A stretch of 14,822 nucleotides of DNA from JBEKLJ01 sp050010255 (GCA_050010255.1 JBEKLJ010000075.1:1-14822), one strand, 5' to 3'. Numbered from the stretch's first letter, positions 1-6,333 are shown. A program made the numbers and translations. Notes: generated by a model from the letters alone, not told the origin.

Positions 1-714
1 AGGGCCGGCCAGCGCAGCGAGGTGGCCCGCATCATTCTGACCGCGTCGGGCGGCCCGTTTCGCGAGACCCCGGTCAAGGAGCTGGCCCGGGTCACGCCGG
101 AGCAGGCGCTGAATCATCCCACCTGGAAGATGGGCAAGCGGATCACGATCGATTCGGCGACCATGATGAATAAGGGATTCGAGGTCATCGAAGCCTGCTG
201 GCTGTTTGGGCTGAAGCCGGGGGAGGTGGTGGTGGTGGTCCACCCGCAATCCTCCGTGCACGCGATGGTGGAATACATCGACGGCAGCATCGTCGCCCAG
301 GTCTCGGCAACGGACATGCGGATGCCGATTCAGTACGCGCTGAGCTATCCTGCCAGGGAGCCGGCGCCGGTGCCGCGGCTGGACTGGTCCGTGGCGCGGC
401 ATTGGGACTTTGCCCCGCCCGACCTGGAGCGGTTCCAACTGCTGAAGCTGGCCTACCAGGCGCAGGCCAGCGGAGGTTCGGCTACGTGCACCCTGAATGC
501 GGCCGATGAGATCGCTGTCAGCGCATTTTTGGCTGGACAGGTGTCGTTTCCGGGGATCGCCCAGGTGGTCGAGGAGACGCTGTGCCGGATTGCGGTGCGG
601 CATCCGCAGTCCATCGCCGAGGTCCTGGAGATAGACGAGGAGTCGCGGGCGGTGGCGCGGGAACTGGTAAACAGCCGCGCCGGGGTGGAAGCGGGCTGCC
701 TGCCGAGAGTCTGA
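1..714 (+). CDS. dxr: 1-deoxy-D-xylulose 5-phosphate reductoisomerase (DXR), 3' part; 5' end outside window
   Basis: DXR (IspC) converts 1-deoxy-D-xylulose 5-phosphate to 2-C-methyl-D-erythritol 4-phosphate with NADPH, the first committed step of the cytosolic MEP isoprenoid pathway. The reading frame is open from base 1, so the GTG at 22 is internal. About 237 codons are visible against a usual length near 390-400, so roughly 150-160 N-terminal residues (the NADPH-binding domain) are missing. Visible family motifs, in order, are the flexible-loop LTASGGPF, NHPTWKMGKRITIDSAT followed by MMNKGFEVIEA (the E of NKGFE is a metal ligand in the family), HPQSSVHAMVEYIDGS, ATDMRMPIQYALSYPAR, and the C-terminal LNAADEIAVSAFL. 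The TGA stop is 2 nt before the rseP ATG, which implies co-transcription. The identification is very secure. Confidence 0.96.
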   Translation, partial: RAGQRSEVARIILTASGGPFRETPVKELARVTPEQALNHPTWKMGKRITIDSATMMNKGFEVIEACWLFGLKPGEVVVVVHPQSSVHAMVEYIDGSIVAQVSATDMRMPIQYALSYPAREPAPVPRLDWSVARHWDFAPPDLERFQLLKLAYQAQASGGSATCTLNAADEIAVSAFLAGQVSFPGIAQVVEETLCRIAVRHPQSIAEVLEIDEESRAVARELVNSRAGVEAGCLPRV

Positions 715-716
715 AC

Positions 717-2033
717 ATGACTGTCATAGAAAACATCCTGTGGCTGCTGGTGCTGATCGGGGTCATGATCTTCGTGCATGAACTCGGTCATTACTGGGCG
801 GCCCGGTTCTTCGATGTCCGCGTGGACGTTTTCAGCTTCGGCTTCGGGCCGCGCCTGTTCGGGTTCAAGCGGGGCGAGACGGACTTCCGCTTCTCAGCGG
901 TTCTTTTCGGCGGATTCGTGAAGATGGCCGGCGAGCAACCGACCGACGCGGACGTCAACGACCCGCGGGCGTTTCTGGCGAAGCCGCGGTGGCAGCGGCT
1001 CATCATTGCCTTTTCCGGCCCGGCTATGAATATTGTGCTGGCGGTGGCTTTGGTGACGGGCCTGTTCATGGTGCGCTACCCCAAGATGCCGGACTCGGTG
1101 GAAGAGGGCATGGTGGGGTACGTGACTCCGGGTTCTCCGGCGGCCAAGGCCGGCATCCACGAAGGCGATCGCATCGTGACCATTGAGGGCGTCCTGAACC
1201 CGACCTGGGACGACATCGCGATGCGCGAAGCCAGCGCCGGGGACCACCCGTTGCAGGTCCGCATCCAACGCAAAGCGAGCGAGTTCTGGGTGGTGGTGAC
1301 GCCGACGCTCAACCCGCACACCGGAGCGGGCTCGGCCGGCTGGCAGGCGCAGGGTGAGGTCGAGGTCGCGGACGTCTCCCAGGACATGCCGGCCCAGAAG
1401 TCCGGGCTGCGCAAGGGCGACGTGCTGCTGCGGGCCAACAGCCAGCCGCTCAGGTCACTGCACCGGTTGCAGGAGATCGTCGAGCGGACCGGCGGCAAGC
1501 CGGTGGAGCTCGATTATGTGCGCCAGGGCCAGCCGAACCGGGTGGCGGTCCAGCCGATGTTCGCCAAGGTGGACGGGCCGGGCCGCTGGATGATCGGCGT
1601 GTTTCTCCAGCACCACATGATCGTCGTCCAGCTCCCGCTGCCCGAGGCGCTGAAGGAAAGCCTCCGGCAAAACGCGAAGAGCGCGACGCTGATCTACCAG
1701 TTTCTCAGGGGAGTAATCGAGCGGCGCATGTCGCCCAAGGCGATCTCCGGGCCGATCAGCATCGCGCCACTCGCCGGCGACGCCGCGCGCGAGGGTCCGA
1801 TGGTGTTCATGGGGTTGATGGCCATGGTGAGCCTGAACCTGGCGATCTTCAACCTGCTGCCGATTCCGATCCTCGACGGCGGGGTCATTCTGATGCTGCT
1901 GATCGAGATGGTGATGCGGCGCGACCTGAGCCTGCGCTTTAAGGAGATGGTCTTCAAGCTGGGGTTCGTCTTCCTGATGGCGATCATGGCGTTCGTGATC
2001 TACAACGACATCTCGAAGATCCTGCCGGGGTAG
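717..2033 (+). CDS. rseP: RseP-type site-2 intramembrane metalloprotease with two PDZ domains
   Basis: This is a zinc metalloprotease of the M50B/site-2 family that cleaves transmembrane segments within the inner membrane; its best-known role is anti-sigma-factor cleavage after a first periplasmic cut. The 438-residue product has HELGH at residues 21-25 in the first membrane helix (zinc ligands plus catalytic Glu). A membrane-associated beta stretch follows at about 35-75 (FGFGPRLFGF, FGGFVKMAGE), then a second helix near 98-118. PDZ1 lies at about 125-195 and PDZ2 at about 212-280. SGPISIA is at 344-350 and the third zinc-ligand motif NLLPIPILDGG at 379-389, followed by the last helix at 411-429. 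The ATG at 717 is chosen because it puts HELGH at the usual distance from the N-terminus; the in-frame ATG at 582 would overlap dxr by 133 nt and add 45 non-homologous residues. The dxr-rseP pairing is common in bacteria. No anti-sigma target is in the window. Confidence 0.95.
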   Translation: MTVIENILWLLVLIGVMIFVHELGHYWAARFFDVRVDVFSFGFGPRLFGFKRGETDFRFSAVLFGGFVKMAGEQPTDADVNDPRAFLAKPRWQRLIIAFSGPAMNIVLAVALVTGLFMVRYPKMPDSVEEGMVGYVTPGSPAAKAGIHEGDRIVTIEGVLNPTWDDIAMREASAGDHPLQVRIQRKASEFWVVVTPTLNPHTGAGSAGWQAQGEVEVADVSQDMPAQKSGLRKGDVLLRANSQPLRSLHRLQEIVERTGGKPVELDYVRQGQPNRVAVQPMFAKVDGPGRWMIGVFLQHHMIVVQLPLPEALKESLRQNAKSATLIYQFLRGVIERRMSPKAISGPISIAPLAGDAAREGPMVFMGLMAMVSLNLAIFNLLPIPILDGGVILMLLIEMVMRRDLSLRFKEMVFKLGFVFLMAIMAFVIYNDISKILPG

Positions 2034-2044
2034 GCGCGGCCGCA

Positions 2045-2073
2045 AGCCGCAGCCGAAGGCGTGTGAGAAGATC
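2045..2073 (-). repeat. Dispersed intergenic repeat, copy 1 (left arm of 29-bp inverted pair)
   Basis: On the minus strand this reads GATCTTCTCACACGCC followed by TTCGGCTGCGGCT. Its perfect 29-nt inverted match is 4031-4059. It lies in the 51-nt gap between the converging rseP and thyX-like genes and starts 11 nt past the thyX-like stop. It may serve as a 3'-end structure, but the internal stem (GCC/GGC around TTC) is too short to call a terminator. Confidence 0.85.
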
Positions 2074-2084
2074 GGGCCAGACTC

Positions 2085-3506
2085 TCAGCGCTGCAGCGGG
2101 TCTTCCACCCAGGGCGGGACGGCGTCGATGAGGCGGCCGAGTTCGGGCTCCAGCCGCTCCAGCGCCTGCTTCATCTCCCAGGCGATGCGGCGGTAGCTGA
2201 AGTGCCCCTTCACCCCGGTGCGCAGGCGGCAGACGTACTCGGCCTCGGCGAAATCCACCTTGAAGAGGAAGCGCGAGCGGCAGGCGAACGGCGTCAGGTA
2301 GTGCGCGGCGGGCTCGGGAAGAGAGCCGCGCGCGGCCAGCGCGGCATCCACGGCGGCTGCGTAAATCCCCTCCAGGCCGGCCTCGCGCAGCACCTCCGGC
2401 GCCTCATAGCCGAGCCGCGCGGAGTAGGCCTGCCGGTACTGGTGGCAGCGGCGGTGGCGGTGCATGTCACGGTAGGCGCCGATGTCCATGACCATGTCGA
2501 AGACGTAGGGTCCGCTGCGGAACTCGCGCAGCATCTCATCACGGAACGCGCGGGAGCGCAGTGCCAGGCCGATGACTTCGGAGCGCCGTGCCGCACTCCA
2601 TCCGCAGGCCAGCTCGTACAGGTCTCGGAACGGGCGGTCGGTGACGGAATAGAGCAGCGTCGCCACGATCTCGGCCGTGGCGTCGGTGGGCTTCAGCAAG
2701 TCCACCGGAGGGGGCGTCGCCGCGGCCGGGGCGGCCAGGTTCTCGGCGGCCCACTGCGCCAGGTCGGCGCGAGACCGGGCGAGGTGGAAATCCGGCTCGG
2801 TGTATTGCGCCAGCGTCGGGCAGAGCGGCTCGGCGGGCGCATCGTCCGAGAGGCATTCCGACGGGCGGGTGCAGGCCTCGGCGATCTCCCCGGCGAGGCC
2901 GCGCAGCTCGGCGTATGCGGAAGCCTTGAGGCGCCGGACCTGCTTCTCCAGCGTGCGCAGGCTGACCACTTGGCCGACGTTGGTCGGCACGCCCAGAAAG
3001 AGGAGGTAGCGCGCGACATCGAAGGCGCGCGCGGCGATGTTGCGCTCGTAAGCGTCCGGCTTCATGTCCGCCGGACGCGGCAGCCGGGAGCGCAGGTGCT
3101 CCACCATTCCCGCGTGAACCTGCTGATAAGCCGCCAGCAGCCCCTGGCCGGCCTCCAAATAGAGCGCCGCCTGCGGGGGCGCAAGCTCCTCGGGCGTGAC
3201 GAAGCCCGAGCGCGAGAAATCCTGGTAGCGCGAGGACTTGGCCTGGCCGTCCCAGAGCGGCTCGTCCTCGATCTCGGTGGCGGCCAGCTCCGAGATGCCC
3301 TCGAAGCAGAGCGTGGCGTGGCCCAGATCGGCGATCGAGGCGTGACCGTACTGAAAGTAGAAGTGTTCCAGGAACTTCTGCGAATCGTGGGAACGCACCC
3401 AGGCGAGCGACTCGCGGATGGAGTCGGGCGAACGGCTGTAGCGGGCCAGTGCGTAGGCGCACTTCTCCGCCGGCATCGGCGCCAGGATGAAGACGCGCTG
3501 GGGCAT
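2085..3506 (-). CDS. Double-length ThyX-family (FAD-dependent thymidylate synthase-like) protein
   Basis: ThyX makes dTMP from dUMP using methylenetetrahydrofolate, FAD and NAD(P)H. This 473-residue protein is about twice the usual 220-250 and looks like two ThyX folds in tandem. The N-terminal half has EHFYFQYGHASIAD (47-60), then SSRYQDF (91-97), and ARYLLFLGVPTNVGQVVSLRTLEKQ (165-189), which resembles the family segment before the C-terminal LR..AQ.EiR helix. The C-terminal half has YRDMHRHRR (345-353), containing the RHR of the RHRxxSxNExSxRY signature, then YLTPFACR (403-410) and VCRLRTGVKGHFSYRRIAWEM (425-445). The full signature is absent from either half: the first keeps SxRY without RHR, the second keeps RHR without SxRY. 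The ATG at 3506 gives a natural N-terminus (MPQRVFILAPMPAEK). Its divergent neighbour dut makes dUMP. Family membership is quite sure; catalytic activity is not. Confidence 0.82.
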   Translation of the reverse strand: MPQRVFILAPMPAEKCAYALARYSRSPDSIRESLAWVRSHDSQKFLEHFYFQYGHASIADLGHATLCFEGISELAATEIEDEPLWDGQAKSSRYQDFSRSGFVTPEELAPPQAALYLEAGQGLLAAYQQVHAGMVEHLRSRLPRPADMKPDAYERNIAARAFDVARYLLFLGVPTNVGQVVSLRTLEKQVRRLKASAYAELRGLAGEIAEACTRPSECLSDDAPAEPLCPTLAQYTEPDFHLARSRADLAQWAAENLAAPAAATPPPVDLLKPTDATAEIVATLLYSVTDRPFRDLYELACGWSAARRSEVIGLALRSRAFRDEMLREFRSGPYVFDMVMDIGAYRDMHRHRRCHQYRQAYSARLGYEAPEVLREAGLEGIYAAAVDAALAARGSLPEPAAHYLTPFACRSRFLFKVDFAEAEYVCRLRTGVKGHFSYRRIAWEMKQALERLEPELGRLIDAVPPWVEDPLQR

Positions 3507-3510
3507 GACC

Positions 3511-3523
3511 CGCTATGATAGCG
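3511..3523. promoter_or_regulatory. 13-nt palindrome with TATGAT/TATCAT, candidate -10 for the thyX-like gene
   Basis: CGCTATGATAGCG is a perfect palindrome around one central base. It carries TATGAT on the plus strand and TATCAT on the minus strand, each one mismatch from TATAAT. The minus-strand hexamer ends only 8 nt before the thyX-like ATG, which would give a nearly leaderless transcript. A weak TTGGCG sits 15 nt upstream as a possible -35. It could instead be an operator. Confidence 0.35.
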
Positions 3524-3557
3524 CTAACCACGCGGCGCCAACCGTCCGGCTGAGTGG

Positions 3558-3586
3558 CTGACGCCGCGGGGGCCCCACGCTATCCT
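3558..3586 (+). promoter_or_regulatory. Candidate sigma70-type promoter of dut
   Basis: CTGACG (3558-3563) and TATCCT (3581-3586) are separated by exactly 17 nt; each matches four of six consensus positions. The -10 box ends 9 nt before the dut ATG, so the leader would be only a few bases. If real, it excludes the upstream in-frame GTG at 3554 as the start. Confidence 0.4.
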
Positions 3587-3595
3587 GAAGAGTCC

Positions 3596-4027
3596 ATGCT
3601 AGTCAAGATCAGACGGCTGAGGCCGGAGGCGTTCCTTCCCGAGTACGCGCACGGCCCGCGGGAGGACGCTGGCATGGACCTCCGCGCCGTTGAGGATATT
3701 GTGCTCGAGCCGGGCCAGCCCCGCGCAGTCGGCACCGGCCTAGCGATCGCGCTTCCGCCCGGCTGCGAAGCCCAGGTGAGGCCCCGCAGCGGCCTCGCAC
3801 TGCGGCACGCCATCACGCTCCCCAACAGCCCGGGCACGATCGATCCGGGCTATCGCGGCGAGATCCGGGTGATCCTCCTCAACCTGGGCCGCGAGCCGTA
3901 TCGCATCGCTCGCGGCGAACGCATCGCGCAACTCGTGGTGGCGCGGTACGACGCCGTCGAGTGGGAGGAATCGGAGCTGGACCCGAGCACGCGGGGCGAA
4001 GGCGGCTTCGGCTCCTCAGGCCGTTAG
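3596..4027 (+). CDS. dut: dUTP diphosphatase (trimeric dUTPase)
   Basis: It hydrolyses dUTP to dUMP and pyrophosphate, keeping uracil out of DNA and feeding thymidylate synthesis. The 143-residue product has all five motifs of the homotrimeric family: AGMDLRA (25-31), RPRSGLA (62-68), GTIDPGYRGEI (80-90, with the catalytic-water Asp at 83), RGERIAQL (106-113) and the glycine-rich C-terminal lid RGEGGFGSSGR (133-143). Its length is typical. The ATG at 3596 is preferred over the GTG at 3554 because it gives the usual short strand before motif 1 and because a plausible promoter lies between the two. There is no clear Shine-Dalgarno (GAAGAG at best). It is transcribed divergently from the thyX-like gene, whose family uses its product dUMP. 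The identification is very secure. Confidence 0.96.
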   Translation: MLVKIRRLRPEAFLPEYAHGPREDAGMDLRAVEDIVLEPGQPRAVGTGLAIALPPGCEAQVRPRSGLALRHAITLPNSPGTIDPGYRGEIRVILLNLGREPYRIARGERIAQLVVARYDAVEWEESELDPSTRGEGGFGSSGR

Positions 4028-4030
4028 CCG

Positions 4031-4059
4031 GATCTTCTCACACGCCTTCGGCTGCGGCT
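4031..4059 (+). repeat. Dispersed intergenic repeat, copy 2 (right arm of 29-bp inverted pair)
   Basis: This is the exact reverse complement of 2045-2073 over 29 nt and starts 3 nt after the dut stop. Together the two arms enclose the thyX-like/dut pair. The first 12 bases (GATCTTCTCACA) recur at 8389, and a variant occurs at 9583. Confidence 0.85.
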
Positions 4060-4109
4060 GGCGGGAGGCCGGCCCCCATTAACGGCGTAAAGCCGATCAG
4101 AACAGGGTT

Positions 4110-4185
4110 TGGTGGACGGCGTGGGATTCGAACCCACGACCCCGGCGTTGCGAACGCCGTGCTCTCCCAACTGAGCTAGCCGCCC
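4110..4185 (-). tRNA. tRNA-Ala, anticodon CGC (reads GCG), CCA encoded
   Basis: On the minus strand the gene starts GGGCGGC at 4185 and its 3' half ends GCCGTCC at 4114, then A73 and an encoded CCA (4112-4110). The acceptor stem pairs fully and includes G3-U70, the alanine identity pair. The D-arm sequence AGCTCAGTTGGGAGAGC, the anticodon stem CGGCG/CGCCG with loop TTCGCAA (anticodon at 4152-4150), and the T-arm GTGGG-TTCGAAT-CCCAC are all canonical. Its length of 76 nt with CCA is normal. It converges with dut. Confidence 0.97.
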
Positions 4186-4194
4186 ACACCTAGT

Positions 4195-4258
4195 CCGGAT
4201 ATTTCACCAATAACCTACTGCGACCCTGTCACGGCGCTGCGTCACGGTCGTGGTGAAA
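4195..4258. repeat. Intergenic repeat with long-range hairpin arms
   Basis: The first 30 nt (4195-4224) match 6460-6489 at 24 of 30 positions. Within the element TTTCACCA (4202-4209) and TGGTGAAA (4251-4258) are perfect inverted arms around a 41-nt spacer that itself contains GTCACGG twice. It lies upstream of the minus-strand tRNA gene. Confidence 0.6.
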
Positions 4259-4310
4259 ATGCGGCCTAGAAGGTTACTCGTTCGTATTCTAACACTTCGG
4301 GTAGGCGAAG

Positions 4311-4613
4311 TCAGTCGTTCGGCCGGGACCGGATCCTGGCGCCGGCGGCAGCGCCGGCGGCTGCGGCAGCGGCCCTGGCTGGCGGCGCCGCGTCGGCAAT
4401 GGTAAGGGCAGAACGCCGCCCCGCCCAGTACCTCTTCATCCGCTCGGAGACCTGTCGGCGCTCTTCAATACTCATGCCTTTCCGTCCGCGGCGGAGAGGC
4501 CGTTTCCCTTCCTCGCTCTGCTGCCGAGCCCGCGCCCGCTCGAGCGAGGCGATCAGCCTGTCGAGGCGTTCTGCCTCCTCCCGCAACAGCCGAATCGTTC
4601 TAATTACGTCCAC
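4311..4613 (-). CDS. Small basic hypothetical protein with N-terminal helix and Ala-rich tail
   Basis: This 100-residue protein has no function I can assign. Residues 1-33 look like an amphipathic helix or short coiled coil, rich in Leu, Glu and Arg (RLLREEAERLDRLIASLERA). Residues 38-67 are strongly basic and contain RRGRKGMSIEERRQVSERMKR followed by YW. Similar 'MSxEERxxxSxRMKxYW' stretches occur in small proteins of acidobacterial genomes (from memory), and the composition suggests nucleic-acid binding. Residues 71-95 are almost all Ala, Gly and Pro, like a disordered linker. The start is GTG at 4613, with AGGTGG about 5 nt upstream on the minus strand. It is downstream of tatC in the same direction with an 81-nt gap, so it may be read through from that operon or have its own promoter. 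Confidence 0.6.
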   Translation of the reverse strand: MDVIRTIRLLREEAERLDRLIASLERARARQQSEEGKRPLRRGRKGMSIEERRQVSERMKRYWAGRRSALTIADAAPPARAAAAAAGAAAGARIRSRPND

Positions 4614-4694
4614 AGGACCACCTATTTTCGGTTTCTGAGCAATCCTATAACGAAACGCCAGGCAAATCCAGCGCCAAATGATCCGCGCGGCAGG

Positions 4695-5828
4695 TTACCG
4701 GGTCAGGAATGGCCAGCGCGGCACGGCGTGGTAGCCGTAGTACTTGGTCGCCAGGAAGTAGGTCACAGCCGCGAGCACCAATAGCGCCAAGCCCGCCCAA
4801 GGCAGCACCTTGCGCCATGGGAACCGCCGCTTCTCGCGGTGCAGCACCAGCAGGTAGGCGGCGAAGATGCCCACATAGAACAGCAGCCACATCGGCACGG
4901 CAAACAGCATCATGTTGAAGGCGTCGGGCGTGGGCGTGACCACCGCCGCGATGATTGCGATGGCCAGGATGGCGTAGCGGCTGTGGCGCAGCAGGAAGGC
5001 GGGCGAGGCGATGCGCAGCAGCGTCAGGAAGAAGATGAGGACCGGCAGCTCGAAAACCAGGCCGATACCCAGCGTTACGTTGACAAACAGATCGAAGTAC
5101 TCGTTTACGGAGACCATCGGCGCGACATTAATGCCGCGGCCTAGGCCCAGCAGGAACGTCAGTGCGAAGCGGAACGCGATGAAATAGGCGAACACGCCTC
5201 CGAGGATGAACAGGCCGGCGGAAGAAATGACGAATGGCGCGGCCCAGCGCCGCTCGCGCTTGTACAACCCCGGCGCGATGAAGGCCCAGACCTGGTAGAG
5301 AACCCACGGCGAACCCAGGAACACCGCCGCCAGCAGCGGCAGCTTGAGCCACACCACGGTGAAGGTCTCCATGGGCGTGATCTGGACCAGTTGCGGCTGG
5401 TATTGCAACTGCCGGAGGGCGGCGATGGCCGGCTCGGCGACGATGTTCCAGAGCTGCTCGGCAAACAGAAGGCAGAGGCAAAAGGCGGCCACCAGGCCGA
5501 AGATGGCCCGGAGGATGCGGCTGCGGAGTTCGGAGAGGTGGTCCAGGAAGGACATGCGGAGCATACCCCGCTCCTCCTCGTCCTCCCCATCGCCGCCGTC
5601 GCCACCGCCGCCACCGCCGCCGCGCGAGGGCGGCTTGGCTGAGCCACCGCCGCTGGTCGCAGATGCGGGAGGCCCGGAGGCCGAAGGCGCGGCTGCCTTG
5701 GAGCCGGTGGGGGCAGCGGGAGGCCGTGCAGCGTCGGGTTCGATGGGCGCGCCCTGGCTCGGTCCGGACGGCCCCTCGGGCGCCTGTGCTGGGTATTCGT
5801 CGTGCTGCAACTGCTTCCTCTGGCCCAA
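4695..5828 (-). CDS. tatC: Sec-independent protein translocase TatC, with long low-complexity N-terminus
   Basis: TatC is the inner-membrane receptor for folded proteins with twin-arginine signals. The core is clear. FLDHLSELRSR (94-104) contains the cytoplasmic Glu that recognises the RR motif in the family. Membrane segments follow at about 105-125, 159-180, 197-220, 248-271, 284-297 and 306-328; LVFELPVLIFF and VVTPTPDAFN are typical. An additional hydrophobic segment follows at about 343-361. The first 88 residues are Pro/Ala/Gly-rich, then acidic (GEDEEER). The start is uncertain. The long form begins at a TTG at 5828, or a TTG six codons in behind AGAGGA. The ATG at 5564, seven bases after GGAGGA, would give a 289-residue protein of near-normal size. 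It lies 9 nt after tatA, so the two form an operon. Confidence 0.93.
   Translation of the reverse strand: MGQRKQLQHDEYPAQAPEGPSGPSQGAPIEPDAARPPAAPTGSKAAAPSASGPPASATSGGGSAKPPSRGGGGGGGDGGDGEDEEERGMLRMSFLDHLSELRSRILRAIFGLVAAFCLCLLFAEQLWNIVAEPAIAALRQLQYQPQLVQITPMETFTVVWLKLPLLAAVFLGSPWVLYQVWAFIAPGLYKRERRWAAPFVISSAGLFILGGVFAYFIAFRFALTFLLGLGRGINVAPMVSVNEYFDLFVNVTLGIGLVFELPVLIFFLTLLRIASPAFLLRHSRYAILAIAIIAAVVTPTPDAFNMMLFAVPMWLLFYVGIFAAYLLVLHREKRRFPWRKVLPWAGLALLVLAAVTYFLATKYYGYHAVPRWPFLTR
5591..5622. repeat. In-frame CCG/CCA trinucleotide tract in tatC
   Basis: On the plus strand this is a run of CGC/CCG and CCA triplets that encodes a run of glycines, then Asp-Gly-Gly-Asp-Gly, in the tatC N-terminal extension. 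Slippage would change glycine number without shifting frame. Confidence 0.6.
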
Positions 5829-5837
5829 CCGCGGCGA

Positions 5838-6326
5838 TTACGATGCGGCGGATTTCGGGCCCTCGGCCGGCGTCACGCCGTCCTCGGCGGCGGGCTCGCC
5901 CGCTGAGGCGCCCGGAGCTTCTGGAGCGGCCGCCGTGACGGCCGCGGCTTCGGCCGGCGCCGGCGCCGTACCGCTCGTCGATTCAGCGCCCTCGATCGCG
6001 GGTGCGCCTGCTGTGGACGATTCTGTCGCGGTGGACTCGTACGATGGGGAATCGGGGCTGCCATCGTAACGAGAAGACTCGTAGTCGTAATCGTGAATGT
6101 AGCTAGCCGGGTCGTAGCCGCTGGTGACTTCCTTGACCGACTCGATCTCCTGCTTGATGCCGCCCAGTTCCCGGTCGAAGGTGGCCTTCAGCTCGTTCGA
6201 TGCCCGCCGGAACTCAGTGATGGCTTTGCCGATGGTTCTCCCCAACTCGGGGAGCTTCTTGGGGCCGAAAAGCAGCAAGGCAATAATGAAGATGAGTACC
6301 GTTTCTTGCCAGCCCAGGGGACCCAT
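5838..6326 (-). CDS. tatA: Sec-independent protein translocase TatA/TatB family protein
   Basis: It forms the pore-like component of the Tat export system in the inner membrane. The 162-residue product starts MGPLGWQETVLIFIIALLLF (one membrane helix, residues 7-20). The FGPKKLPELG hinge follows at 20-29, then an amphipathic helix to about residue 65. This is the standard TatA/TatB plan. From 66 the chain changes to a Tyr/Ser/Asp-rich part (YDPASYIHDYDYESSRYD) and then an Ala/Pro/Glu/Gly-rich disordered tail, about twice the usual tail length. Glu at position 8 resembles TatB, but the hinge is more TatA-like; no second TatA/B gene is in the window, so it may do both jobs. The ATG at 6326 has a perfect AAGGAGG seven bases upstream. 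It is the first gene of the tatA-tatC operon. Confidence 0.92.
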   Translation of the reverse strand: MGPLGWQETVLIFIIALLLFGPKKLPELGRTIGKAITEFRRASNELKATFDRELGGIKQEIESVKEVTSGYDPASYIHDYDYESSRYDGSPDSPSYESTATESSTAGAPAIEGAESTSGTAPAPAEAAAVTAAAPEAPGASAGEPAAEDGVTPAEGPKSAAS

Positions 6327-6333
6327 CGGCCTG

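Noticed and set aside
582..716. In-frame N-terminal extension of rseP from an ATG at 582
   Set aside because: It overlaps the dxr coding sequence by 133 nt and lacks hydrophobic or family-like sequence; the ATG at 717 gives the standard RseP start.
2034..2084. Rho-independent terminator between rseP and the thyX-like gene
   Set aside because: There is no stable GC stem followed by a T-run on either strand; only the dispersed repeat is present.
2202..3518. 438-codon plus-strand open frame opposite the thyX-like gene
   Set aside because: It is an Arg/Gly/Gln-rich product typical of antisense frames in GC-rich DNA; the minus strand encodes recognisable ThyX motifs.
3961..4179. Plus-strand frame ending ...RRGIRTHDPGVANAVLSQLS
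   Set aside because: It is a known annotation artefact: the peptide is the antisense translation of the tRNA-Ala gene, and the start lies within dut.
4195..4258. Riboswitch or T-box upstream of the small basic gene or tRNA
   Set aside because: It lies on the far side of the small gene's stop and has no recognisable conserved riboswitch core; the second copy shows it is a repeat.
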